The notes under the pieces are model-generated. The model was not told where the DNA came from. It saw nothing but the letters and a program-made list of their open reading frames with translations, and searched no databases. This document shows positions 24,584-35,600 of a DNA stretch of 64,000 bases, one piece after another; position 1 is the first letter of the stretch; the number at the start of each line of letters is the position of its first letter. Source of the DNA: Dillenia suffruticosa (lineage: Eukaryota; Streptophyta; Magnoliopsida; Dilleniales; Dilleniaceae); the NCBI GenBank assembly GCA_033439265.1, contig JAVTVX010000030.1, forward strand, positions 7,451,774-7,515,773. Reading direction: 5' to 3'. The position numbers and the translations under genes were made by a program.

Positions 24584-25552
24584 TGGTTCTCATTTCATGT
24601 GATTCTTTTGTTTTTTAGACATTTTCATTAATTCGTTGAATTAGACGATGTAGGTTTTGATACGGTCACGGTTCCCTCCAAATTGGCAAATCGTGAAATC
24701 GGATCAAATTGAACTGTAATCCATAGGTTAAAAAATTGTTTATTAATTCACTATTTCAAAATAAAAATTAAAACCGAGACTATAATTTCATTTTCTCATT
24801 TGAAAAATTGAAATTGTTTAATTTGAACCAACATTTTTTTTTTAAAAAAAAAATTGAATTGAAAGTCAGTAGCTTTGTTGCTACGAATTGCCATTTAATT
24901 AAAAAAAAAATTCAAATTTTTTTACCAACACCATTGAATTTTTCACAATATTGAATTTACAATAATCATAATGAATTTCAAATTTCAAATGTAAACTCCA
25001 ATATAAATACCCATCATTCTCTTCTTTTTTCACCAGAATTAAATTTTCAATTTCTTTCTCAGTTATCTCTGTTCTCTCAAAATTCATCCAAAATTTCCAT
25101 TGGAAACAATCCTAATGACTTCATGTGGCAAGCCATTTGAAGGCCTTCGTCATTTCGAATGATACAGTAATGATGATGGATTAAACCCAAAATTTTCTCC
25201 ACATTGTGCTAAAGAAAGTCTTTGCTACCTCATGTGCATGAATTTATATATAATACCCTTTGTAAATTTATAGTATTTTTGAGTAATTTTAACATATATT
25301 TTTTTGTATGTTGTTAATAAGGATTTGGAAACAATAAAGCATGCAATGAATACTTTAAAAAAGAAAACCAACACGTAGAAATCATATTCTCAAATGCGAC
25401 AAAGTATACTTATACCATTTGGGTGCAACAACACAAACATGAAATCAACACTTTGCAATTCTCTTCAAAAGATCATCCCAAAATTGTCAACTTCAAATTT
25501 TCCGTTTAACAGTCTAAGATAGAGATTTTTTTATTAATTTTATAGGTTTCTT
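24584..25552. other. AT-rich sequence, nothing recognised
   Basis: No gene, tandem array or transposon terminus that I can support on either strand. Confidence 0.4.
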
Positions 25553-26326
25553 TGTAACCCCAATTTCCTATTCTTTAGAGAAAATCTATAAATATGTAGA
25601 GAGAGAAATAGAGGGACATTTTTCATTCTTTGATCAAATAATAGCAAGGTATATGAGGAGGTAAGGTGGACGACTCTCCCAACTATAGGGTTTCCTACCC
25701 TTTTCTGTTTTAATTTTATATTTTATTTTCATCGGTGGTTAATTCTCTTAGTCACTAGAACTCCATTGTTAAACTATGTCGATTTGAATATTTGATTCAT
25801 AGTGTTATTATTTTCTAGGTAAATTATCATATTCTTACTACTTTCCAATTGATTAACCATCTTTTTCAATATTTTGGGGATTATAGTATGAACGAGGACT
25901 TATTATGACTTGGTCTAGGGATAATTAATATATATCGAATGTATCAAAGAGATTTGATGCGTGATATATATAATCATTTAAATAATTTGATTTTAATTTA
26001 TTATTTATAATTAAATTCAGTTGGTGATTATATAACAATAGAATTAAGACTTAAGAGAGCGATTAAAATAAATTAACACAAAAAATAAACCATATAGGTG
26101 AATACAAATGGATAATTTGATGATATTTATCTCTTTGAAATTTTTTTTTTATTTACATATAATTATTAGTTTAGTAAATTTTAGAAATATTTATCATCTA
26201 ATTCATTATCTAAATATTATAAATAGTAAGGTAGACTAATAATTAGACAAAAATTCTCGTGTGAACTATATCTCACTCATTACTTTATTAATCGAAAGAT
26301 TCATAAACTTGCAAATATGCACATCA
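25553..26326 (+). mobile_element. Probable Ty3/gypsy LTR (left border uncertain)
   Basis: The right edge is well marked: GCACATCA (to 26326) is followed directly by AGTTTTTGGCACCGTTATAA. This is a variant of the AGTTTTTGGCGCCGTTGCCG primer-binding region of plant Athila/Tat-type gypsy elements. A TATAAATATG promoter-like word lies near 25588. The left border is guessed from a TGTAACCCC at 25553; no target duplication was seen. Confidence 0.45.
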
Positions 26327-26747
26327 AGTTTTTGGCACCGTTATAAGAGATCTTTTAACATCTAATATTAGTTTTAATTAATAAACTTGTAGTATAGGAT
26401 GAAAAAAGAGAGAGATAATTTCGTGTGTTTTCCTTTGACTTTCTTGGAGGAATATGTATTCAAGAATGCACTTTGAACGAAATATTATCTGTATTTATCG
26501 TAATGGAAACAATTCCTATCATGAGTGTGTCGGAGGTAATTATCATCATCAACCCCCCTTTAATAACACTATTCTGTCTAATTTTAATAGATAATTTAAT
26601 CCATACAACAATTGCTACAATCATATATAGATGGATCAACAAAACCTTTTTTTTTGGACCAAAATCATGTGGTCCCACCTCCATATGCGGAATTTCAACA
26701 TCCACATAACAGATCAAGTTCTTGGCAGCAACCAATACCTGAATTAC
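26327..26747 (+). pseudogene. Ty3/gypsy 5' leader and gag fragment, split by a MULE
   Basis: After the primer-binding site, one frame reads ECVGGNYHHQPPFNN then NPYNNCYNH. Another reads VVPPPYAEFQHPHN then SSSWQQPIPEL. This Asn/Gln/Pro-rich composition with short C and GG words resembles gag C-terminal regions of Athila-like elements, but no diagnostic domain survives. The fragment stops at the 9-bp target site of the MULE. In the same frame, PEL is regained after it (29268 onward reads ELQPSRV). This supports insertion into an existing gag. Confidence 0.45.
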
Positions 26748-26913
26748 GGGTTATTTACCGAAAGAGGGTTATTTTAAAAATAAATTTCAAAAATATGTTT
26801 TTTTTTTGCTTCCTGTTGTAGCGATTTCGCATTCTCGTAGTACGAAATCATAAATTCTTTTTTTATTTATTTTTTAAGGAAAAAAAAAATTTGAAAAAAA
26901 TTGATATCGTGGT

Positions 26914-26934
26914 ATCGCGCTTGTGGAGCGCGAT
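26914..26934. repeat. Perfect 8-bp stem-loop at the inner edge of the left MULE terminus
   Basis: ATCGCGCT and AGCGCGAT flank a 5-base loop. The same architecture, imperfect, recurs at the right end at about 28992-29017, 29029-29053 and 29085-29105. An AT-rich version (GATTTCG ... CGAAATC) sits at about 26822-26850 in the outer terminus. Confidence 0.8.
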
Positions 26935-27480
26935 TCCATCATCCTATAACCTTCCTGCTCTCCTCTTTCACCGCAATTTCAGTCGTCCCTCTTCTCTCCC
27001 CTGCGAGTTCATTTCCTGCTCTCTCTTCCCACCGCGAAATTCAATTTGTCTCCCTCTCCTTCCCCCGCGAAGCCTCCTGCGAATCCCCCTGCGAAGCCTC
27101 CTCCTCTTCCCGACGAACCCTCCTGCGAAGTGCTACCCTCTCTCCCTCTCCTCTCTCCCGTGACCACACACTCCCCGCCTACAAAGCGTGCTGCTATCTC
27201 TCTTGCAATCGCACACTTCTCTCCTGCGACCACACACTTCTCTCCTGCGAAGCGTGTCGTTGTCTCTCCCGCAACCGCGCAAAGGCACCGCACACTCCCC
27301 CGCGAACTGTCCTGCGAAGCCTGCTGCTCTATCTCCTATGACCGCGTAGAAGCCTCTCTCCTCTCCCCCACAAAGTGTCCTGCATAGCCTGCTGCCCTCT
27401 CTCCCGCGATGTGTCCTGTGAAGTCTCTTCTCCTCGTCCAGCTTTCCCTGTCCTGTCTTGCAAATTCATTGCTCCACTCC
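26935..27480 (+). repeat. GC-rich degenerate repeat leader of the MULE gene
   Basis: Iterated CTCTCCTGCGAAG, CTCTCCTGCGACC and TCCTGCGAAGC-like words, in a region far richer in C and G than its surroundings. Several open frames cross it in different phases (26891-27387), which points to repeat composition rather than a protein. Confidence 0.65.
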
Positions 27481-28661
27481 CCTGCTACTGCGAATAGTTG
27501 GGATGTTCCTCATAACTTTGTACATACTAGGAAGTTCGTTCTTAGAGCATATAGTAACCAGCTCGATCATATGGGAGATATAGGCATGAGTATAGATTCT
27601 TTTTCTTCTCATTCTCTTCGATATCTATATTATTTACTAACAATTTATTTATTTTGTAGTTTATTTGGATGCCCTACTCGCGTGTCGACTTGATGGCATT
27701 GCCCTCTATTGTTTTGTCGGCAGCTATATATGCAGACCGAGATTCTCTTGATTTGTTTTGAGATCGTCGAGTTTCATTACCCCCAAAGGGTAATGAGATA
27801 GTTCGGCCTCCTTCAAAATATTCCTATACCTGTATCTACGGATCGGGAGTTGCACCGCACTGATCGATGTAGGTGGCAGGGATGCAATTGGGTGAGAACA
27901 CACGCCGTACACTTGCAAGTCTGGGAAAACCATACATACCACATTATAGAGGGCAATGACACTTTTAGTGAGTCGAGGACTACACCTGAGTATATGCGGT
28001 GGTATCATTAGATCACCTGTTTATATATTGTCTGTCCTGCCCATTGTTATCGGTACGAATACCGATGCACAGCGATACAAATGGAGTATCTCGTAAGTGA
28101 ATGCACATTTACCATTAACTTAGGGTTTCATATTCATATAATATTTTATTTTTCCTTTTTTTGCAGTGCTATGAATTAGAAAATATGTTCTTACTGGTCT
28201 CAGATATACTCGCTGACGAAAGAGTGGATCCAAGATTTGGAGAGTTTAGAGATACGTCATGGCGTGCCCTTCAATTTGTCGATCATGTGTCATTTGACGA
28301 GGACCGACCTTCGACATCCGCACGCAGACGTACTGCACGCATGGATATGCCTTCGACCTCGGGTGCTGTGGATGATTATGATGACTTGACAGAGTTGCTG
28401 CCATCATCTTCCTATCCGATTCCGACTCCAACTCCGGTTTGTACGGTCCAGGCCGATGAGCCTCCGCGACTTAGTGTCTACGAGTGGAGACGTCGTCATC
28501 CTAGACATTCGGTTGATGCTCCTCCTCTAGTGGCCTTTCCCAAGGTTGATGAGGGTGTACCTTTATACGATATACCTCCATCTGCACCTAGACGACCAAA
28601 TCGTATACCCGTAAGATGTCAGCCACGACACCATGCTGGACGACCTCCTTGCGGCACTTAG
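27480..28661 (+). pseudogene. Plant mobile domain (PMD, MAIN-like) gene, broken
   Basis: Before a frame shift near 27725 the frame reads WMPYSRVDLMALPS. The next frame holds the PMD core LLICFEIVEFHYPQRVMR, a stop (27799-27801), FGLLQNIPIPVSTDREL and PEYMRWYH, then another stop (28009-28011). A GT-AG intron at 28093-28166 joins in phase to a last exon of 165 codons beginning CYELENMFLLVSDIL. That exon ends in a Ser/Pro/Arg-rich tail with SVYEWRRRHPRH. PMD proteins include the Arabidopsis nuclear factors MAIN and MAIL1, which work with phosphatase PP7L, and many transposon-borne relatives. Most of the N-terminal half of the roughly 350-residue domain is not recognisable here. With two stops and a frame shift I call it dead, though the last exon is intact. 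Confidence 0.75.
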
Positions 28662-28785
28662 ATTACATTTGACATTTCTTCTGTATGATTTCAAATTTGT
28701 AAACATGGATTCAAATTTTTAATATAACCATTTTCGTTACTTTCTTCTTATTCGCGTTGATTTCTTATATTGGTTTGCAAGTCAC

Positions 28786-28985
28786 TTCAAGAAAAAAAAA
28801 AGAAGAAATAAAAAAAGTAAAAATAAAACGAAAGGTTGAAGGAAAAAAAAAGGAAGAAAAAGAATAAACTAAAAAAAAAAATCAAAAAAAATAAGCAAGG
28901 ATGAAGGGTAAAAACAAAAAAACAAAAAAGGGTAAATATGTAAAAAAAAAGAAGTAAAAAAAAAATCAAAATAGAGGAAAATAAA
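28786..28985. repeat. A-rich purine tract
   Basis: About 200 bases of AAAAAGAAG-type sequence between the PMD gene and the right terminal repeat. The phenylalanine-rich minus-strand frame across it is an artefact of composition. Confidence 0.8.
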
Positions 28986-29276
28986 AAAGTTACGGCTAAC
29001 GGTATCGCACTTTAGGAGCACGAAACTATTATCACTTTAGAGGAGTGCGATACTTGTTTTGTGCCCCAGAAACGCGATATAGTTATTGCGCTCGTCGAGC
29101 ACGATGCCCATTGTTTCAAAAAAAAAAAATTTCTTCCTTAAAAAATAAACAAAGAAAAAAAGATTTTCTGATTTCGTACTCTAAAAGTATAAAATCACTA
29201 CAACGGGGAAAAAAAAATCATATTCTCATAATTTTATTTAGAATAATCCTATTTCGATAAATAATCCCTGAATTAC

Positions 29277-29748
29277 AACCTTCGAGAGTTAGGAAACAAA
29301 GAAACATTTGCTGCACTCAAAAGGGTTGACAAGAATAGATGTCAGCATCGATGCTACTTGTTAAAGTCTAATGTTGGGACGAGTGTCTCGTGACATTGTC
29401 AGCGCATCTCAAAGAGCATGACAATGAATAATGAAGACAAATTCAAATAAAGTTTCTTCGAATCGAACTTGCAGCAGCAAACCTCTATACGGTAGAGAAA
29501 ACCTAGTCATCCTCGCTTAGTGTTTGATCCTGTAAGATGATTACCATGACAAAATTCTAAAAAAAAATTTAACGCTAAACTATAAATGGATCTTTTATTG
29601 AGAGGAAGCCCAATCAAGTTTTATATTTCCTTTAAAAAAAAAGTATGTGAAAGGGTGCAACTACACCATATATGCATAGTTTTCACCCATAATTAAGCAT
29701 ACACGTAGACGTGGTTTGACCCCTTCAAATTCAAAACAAACTAACAAA
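29277..29748. other. Continuation of gypsy-derived sequence, then unassigned sequence
   Basis: The first bases continue the gag reading that the MULE split. Further on I recognise no domain. A tRNA-like stretch at 29455-29520 is discussed among the rejected items. Confidence 0.4.
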
Positions 29749-30345
29749 TGGGGGTGGCAATTGAGTTTTTTTAGTCCGGCTTTGCGAAAACTAGGTTTGG
29801 CCCAATTAAATTTTTATGGGGTCAAACCTGAGCCTGGTTTGAGAAAATTTGAAAAATCGAGACTCGGCTTTGGCTTGAAAGATTAAAAGGGTCTGCGGCC
29901 CATTTCGGGCGAAGCTTGGCCTGACACATAAATTTCTTTTATTTTTTGTTAATTTCATTTTTCATATCTTTAACCCATTTTATAATATAATAATACAAAA
30001 AAAAAACACATAAATCATTCAAAATAAAATACAAAACAAATACTAACTATCAAATTAAAGATTACACACTATTATAAAAATTAATAATAATAATGTCATG
30101 AAAAATTTAAAAATTATATCAAAGAGTAATATATTAAAATTATCAAAATCTCCATCTAACCATCGCAATATTGAATTTTAAATCTCACAAAAAAAAAGTT
30201 TTAAATAGACCGAATGTTTAGCTGGCTGGCAATTAAAATGGGCCTTAAAAATGAGCCCAAATTCGACCTGATCCGGAAAATGAGCCCAGGTCGGCCCTTC
30301 AAAACGGGCTGAGCTTGAGTCGACCTGGTCCAATTGTCAGTCTCA
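29749..30345. mobile_element. Non-autonomous hAT-like element, 597 bp
   Basis: The left end TGGGGGTGGCAATTGAG pairs with the right end read in reverse, TGAGACTGACAATTGG. Both are close to the hAT terminus (C/T)AGGGGTGGCAA. Flanks CTAACAAA (29741-29748) and CAGATAAA (30346-30353) agree at 5 of 8 positions. Subterminal GGCCC and GGGCTC words match the style of the element at 2181-3218. No transposase. Confidence 0.65.
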
Positions 30346-30353
30346 CAGATAAA

Positions 30354-31189
30354 TAAACAAACAAACAATCGAGAAGGTCCAAAAGAGGGGTTTTGAACCA
30401 TCCACCCTCTGTACCAAAAAAACAAAAAGAACCATCCACCTTCCCCCTTAACCCTAGCCTTCATTCATGCAGAACTGCAACCCACAACCCCAGCACCACT
30501 GCTACACCACCACGACCACCGCGGTCCTCGAGCACCTCCGGTTCACCATTCAGATGTCGTTGAATCATGATTCAACAATTATCCTCTCACTTTCACAACC
30601 CTAACATGAACAGAGATGTGTCATCTTCACAGTTTTTTCTCGATTTGTGCGCCGCTATCCAACATTATCAACGCATGACCACATGTCGTCGACCATTGCC
30701 ATTCCCTTATCTATTGCTGTGTCAATCACTCATCCTTTATCATCTCTGCACTAGCAATTGAGAGATTCAGCATCTTTGTCAAGGAACAGATCTTCGTCAA
30801 TTACGAGTTTGGGGTGTCCTTATCCACAAAACTGAATTTCACCGACGCATAGGGATCAGAGCTCCATCTTTGGCATGTGAGCACTTTGACTCGGTAAGGC
30901 ACTGAACTTGACTTTTTGATCCATACACCAATTGCTTTCTTATTCGACTATCTCGATGTGTGAGACTGTTACGGAACTTCAGTAAATTGTGCTCGTTCTA
31001 GTTGGTTGATTATGAATGAGCTTGTACTGACTGGGAGTGCTGTTGGGATATGGTGTTTATTCTGGTTGGGAGTGAGATTCAGCTCACTTTGTGTTTGTTG
31101 ATCAGTTGAGCTTATATTTTGTTCTAGTTGGGTTATGTGTCACGAGAATATGTTTGTTGTGGCTAATTTGCTGTGGAGTGGGAGTATAA
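30354..31189. other. Unassigned sequence, possibly an untranslated exon
   Basis: Around 30440-30895 the sequence is more GC-rich and C/CA-rich, with AACCCTAGCC-like and CACCACCACG-like words. It meets a good splice-donor-like CGGTAAGG at about 30891. That would suit a 5' exon of a plant gene, perhaps of the cofactor E gene 7 kb downstream. Nothing connects them directly, and the 64-codon frame at 30567 is unrecognised. Confidence 0.25.
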
Positions 31190-32242
31190 TTCCTCTTGTT
31201 GATTGTCAGTGAGATTATGTGTTCCCCTATGATTATAGACTACCATTACATGGCCTCCACAAGTTGATTTCAAGAAACAATCATCTAATCCAATGCTACC
31301 CAGAACAGTCTCCTATAGGCCTCAAGACAAATAGACATTCTTTTAAATCTTGAAGTTAGTGGGCATTCGATACATGAGGGCTCCATATCACTTTCAGGCA
31401 CGAAACTCTTAATCTAGCACGCGCTTCCCCTATTGGTTCTCAAAATTTCTTCAAATTTCAATCTTAAAATAAAGAACTATTCCTTCTCATGCCCTTCTAC
31501 AATTTCTTTTGCTTTACGTTTTCTTTTGAGGCCTTGATTCTTCCACAACTTAACGTAAACTTCCTCTTGCCTTCCTTTGCAGAACATGCACTTTGATGTT
31601 AGGATCATGCTTAAACTTATTCACCCATTTTTTCCTATTCCTAACTAGTTTGTTGTTGCATGCTATTTATTCAAACTCCTTGGACAAAAATAGTTAGAAC
31701 TATAAGTAACTTGAAAGGCGATTTTTCTCATGTTCACTTAGATTTTTGGCATTGACCAACAAATCAACCTCAGCTTGTCATTTTTTAGAAATATTAGGTT
31801 CTTCCCGTTATATACAACATAATCCTTTGATACTTCTTTAAAAAGAATCAAACTCTCAAAACCCTACCTAAACTTAATGAACTATGTTCATTTCATCTAC
31901 ACTATGTTCTATATCAAAATCAACTTGCTTCTTTTTCTTCATTTCATGCACATAAGACAACAATAGAATATCAATCAAAATAGAACACATATCATTTCCA
32001 TGAAGACATAGCCATGGCCTTACATAATAATTATAACCTAACTCTACTACCATGTGCTTTGATTCAAAGAGGGACATTTTATCCCTATTATAATTATCAA
32101 AGTATATCAATAAACCACCTTCATATGTATCTGCTCCCACAAACTTACTCCATGATGAAATGCAACAGTGAATATAGAATATATAAAATCCATGTTTGAA
32201 GATATAAAAATAAAATAAAATAAAAATATAAGTTATCATCAC
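31190..32242 (-). pseudogene. MULE transposase relic (PB1-like N-terminus to start of catalytic domain)
   Basis: The open minus-strand frame from 32242 contains YEGGLLIYFDNYNRDKMSL and MVVELGYNYYVRPW, then MKKKKQVDFDIEH. This is the layout of the PB1-like domain that opens many plant MULE transposases. Downstream fragments read LFKEVSKDYVVYNGKNLIFL (about 31840-31780) and IGLDDCFLKSTCGGH (about 31305-31260). The latter matches the IGLDGCFLKGPYGGQ motif that carries the first catalytic Asp of the DDE domain. Intervening frames have many stops, and the rest of the catalytic domain is absent. No terminal inverted repeats were located. It is separate from the PMD-bearing MULE and runs on the opposite strand. 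Confidence 0.65.
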
Positions 32243-35200
32243 ATTAATGCCAATTTAATTCAAAATCATTGTAAATTAAAAAACTTGATTTATTTGAAAA
32301 CAATAATTCATTTTCATTACAGTTTCTGATTTCAAAACACCAATTTAAATTGAAACCCTAAATCTATTTGAATCCCTAATTTGAATTGAAACCCTAATTT
32401 AATTAAATCCGCAATCCAATTTGAAATCCTAATTTATTTGAAACTAATTTATTTATAAGATTAGACCACATGCAAACTCATACTAAAAAAAAAAACTATA
32501 ATCCACTTTGACTAAGAGACAAGCCCAAAGATTCTCGGTTTCTCTCTTAACATCTTCCACTAATAACACTATCTTTCCCTCGAAGAAAGCAAACTAATGA
32601 ATTCTCTCTCTCCCTAACAATGTTAAACCTGTTCTCCTCTCTCACACTTGTTTTATGATTAGATCTCTCCCAAAAAAATGTATATAACAATGTATTCAAT
32701 GGAATAAATTAAAGAGTTTCAACTTCTCGTTGTCATGGTCAAAAGTTGACTAACTAGGCTGACGTGGCATGTACAATGTTAGCTTGACAGTCAAATATTA
32801 CACCACCATGTCCAAACTCACTCTCTCTTTCTCTCTCTATCTCTCTTATTCGTAAGTATATGAAGGAAAAAGTTCTCGTCCTAATTTAATAGGGTGATAA
32901 ATGGACTAATAAGTTGATATCTCATGTGTGCTTCCTCTCGTGTGTGCTTCCAATAATTGCATGGTTTTTATTTTTTCATTTTTGAATCTATTACCTATCA
33001 CTGTTGTATCCTTTTTCATTCCTATTAGTCTAGAATGCGTGGAGTTGTGATTTGGCCAATTGTTGGGGTCTTCTGTAAATCATAATTTTCTTTTAAGCTC
33101 CTCCTAAAATTGGGGCGATTGGGTTGAAGTAACAAAAGTGATGTTAAAGATTTATCAACAAGTTGTCAGCATTTGAAGAGGCAATGGATATATAAAAGAT
33201 GAATGTGTAAGCAGCCAAGTGTGATGGTTTCTCTTCCGTTCTTTTTGTTACATTTATTCTGCATCATTTGATGGCTGGATGCTAGTGTTAATTTTCTGTT
33301 TTCCTAAACAAATTCAAGCCTCTATGACCTCACTACTGTTTGATTAGGTTTTTTTGTGTTGAGATCATTGCACTTGTTCAGATTGCAATTTACTGATGAC
33401 CTTAGATGAAAGCTTTATCTTCTAATGAAATGACTAAGAAGTAAGAGACTACTTCACAACATATTTGCTATGTTAGGTTCTGCTTTCCTAAACAAATGCA
33501 AGGACCTCATTAATGTCTGGATAGGCTTTTTAGAGATCAATGCTCTAGTTGATTAAAAAATATTTTTTTTTGGAACTTAAAAATAAATTTAGGGTCATGA
33601 AAAGAATAAAGTCATTAGGTAGGAAAGACTTAAGTTGTTAGTTGTTATTATTATTGTGGGGACAAAAAAAGAGAAAGGATTAGTTTAGTAAAGTGGATTA
33701 CTGAGGCCTTTTCAAAAGATTTTAAACAGGGAACCTGGTCATATTTTTTCATGCATGATATATATGATTAGAGGATGATCTTTAGGGCTCTTCAGCATGA
33801 GCACAAATATATGTTTGCATATTCTTGAATTATGGGTTAAAGTAGCATATTTAAACGCTCATTTCATCTACGTACTTGGGATTTCATATTTGTTTCTGAT
33901 TCAGGCGTACTGAAACTTTGTTGTGCTCTAGCATTAATGTTGAGAATCACATTTGACAGTATTTGGTATGTCAAAGAGTCATTTTGATGATCTTCAATCC
34001 TAGAGCAGAAGACATTTTAGAGATAACAGTTATATTACTTTTGCTTGCTATCTTAAATATTTCACCCATGTATCCACTGTTTTGTATAAAGAATACAAAT
34101 AAAGGGTGGTATTGGAGCTATATAGGCCTCATATTGACTGGCTGCTCCAACTTGAGAAGGTTGATTTTTTAGGATAATGACATTGAAATGTTATGTTCAT
34201 GATTATTTTTTATCTCATAAATTTTAAGAGCTATAGCTCATATACTATGTGGAAAGGCTCCATTGATTAGGACTATGAATGACATTTTTGGGTTCTATGA
34301 CAATTGATTTTTGGTTATAAATATTTCATACTTCACATTTGTTGTTTGACATAAGTTTTTGGCTGGACTTGTGTGTGAAAATTCATGTCAAGGATGTTGA
34401 GTGAATTAGCAGTGATTGCTTGTTATTGGTGAGATAAATTGTTGCATTAAACTAAATTTGTTGATTTGAATTTTATAGTTATAATTTAATTATTAAAACC
34501 TTAAAACTGTAATCTAGAAAGTGGCTATTGTAAAAGATTCTATGTATTTTTAATTTTATGTTTGATTGTAGCTACTATTGACTTTTTTGTACATATTTTC
34601 ACAATTTTTGTTTTGTTTTTTTTTGTGTTTTGTTATGGTATTGGTTTTAGTGTTGGGTGTTGGTGTTTTGTGTTTGGAATTGGTATTTTATGTTGTGTTT
34701 TTGTTTTAATTAATTGTCGCTCTCTTTGTATCATAGAAATATGAAATACTACTCAAGTATGTTAACAAACGTGTTTATCTGGATATATATCTTATCCGTA
34801 AAATTTTTAATGCATTTGTGATTTTCTAGTTCATTTCTTGTCTGCATTTGTCAAAAAGTGAATAAAATTTAAAAATAGCATATAATTAGGAATTTCCCTA
34901 AAATATGTCTCGTGTATTCATTCATCATTAGGGCATTATTTTTTCTATAATTTTTAATAAAAAATTATATATCAGAAGAAACAAAGAATGCATAAAACTT
35001 TTTAAGGATAAAAAATCCTCAAAAGTAAAAAGGGCATGATTACAAAATAAAAAGTAAAGCACTACTACCCTCCTCCAATCCTTATTTTAAATTTTCTAAA
35101 CTACAGCTTTCATAAATTCCCAAGATGTGAGCCCATAAAGAAATAAAAAAATAATTTTGTCCGTAAAAGATTGGAGTCAATAGTCCAGTTGGGAAAATTC

Positions 35201-35339
35201 AAGTATTCTACTCTTTCCATATACACTATGCGATGGCCAACATGCAATGTGCATTTTCACACCTACCGAGCATCTTTCTTACCTACAAAACCATTTGCTT
35301 TTTATGAGAAATAGTCAATAATTTGGATTAGGAGAAATA
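32243..35339. other. Long AT-rich non-coding stretch upstream of cofactor E
   Basis: No gene recognised. A diverged direct duplication of a TTTCCTAAACAAATTCAAG-type segment occurs at about 33298-33385 and 33480-33560. A CT-rich patch lies at 32820-32850. Parts could be intron of the cofactor E transcript. Confidence 0.4.
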
Positions 35340-35600
35340 GATTATGATAAAGATCAGATGAAACCAAAGCATGGGGCATCTAGGATTTGTCTTCCTCCGA
35401 TAAAAGCATTTTGATTATGAGCAATTGTCTCATCTAGCACCACAAATAACCTATTAGCTAAAACTTTAGCTATAATATGATAAAAACCATAGTCTAACTG
35501 ATGTGTAAAAAATCTTTCACCTTCGTGGATCAAGATTTTGTAGGGACAAGAGTCATATGCTTACCTACCACCCAGTATTATAAAACTCATCAAAGACTAA
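35340..35600 (-). pseudogene. LINE reverse-transcriptase fragment
   Basis: The minus strand reads [20 protein letters not shown] followed by [15 protein letters not shown]. This is the conserved LINE RT block [34 protein letters not shown]. Upstream frames are broken ([19 protein letters not shown] and similar). Only this portion of ORF2 is recognisable; related debris may extend from about 34950 to 35840. It lies upstream of cofactor E on the opposite strand. Confidence 0.75.

Larger units (their letters stand above)
26748..29267 (+). mobile_element. Mutator-like element (MULE) carrying a plant-mobile-domain gene
   Basis: Long terminal inverted repeats: the left end GGGTTATTTACCGAAAGAGG aligns without gaps to the right end read in reverse, GGATTATTTATCGAAATAGG. 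Homology continues inward for roughly 180 bp through GTTGTAGYGATTT, GTACGAAATC and TTATTTTTTAAGGAA words. The exact 9-bp sequence CTGAATTAC flanks both sides (26739-26747 and 29268-29276), the MULE hallmark. The interior is a decayed plant-mobile-domain gene on the plus strand, a GC-rich leader (26930-27480) and an A-rich tract (28790-28985). No transposase was seen. It is 2520 bp long and sits in gypsy gag sequence. Superfamily and borders are firm. Confidence 0.9.

Noticed and set aside
26891-27387. Overlapping frames of 90-146 codons, Pro/Ser/Ala-rich
   Set aside because: Open in several phases because of CCTGCGAAG-type repeats; no shared frame with the PMD gene.
29455-29520. tRNA or SINE-like stretch on the minus strand with GTTCGATTC (B-box-like) and GACTAGGTTTTCTCTACC
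   Set aside because: No closed cloverleaf, no clear A box, no target duplication or poly(A) tail. Too little to call.
33963-34744. Short plus-strand frames upstream of cofactor E
   Set aside because: Hydrophobic, low-complexity, no family resemblance and no splice context.
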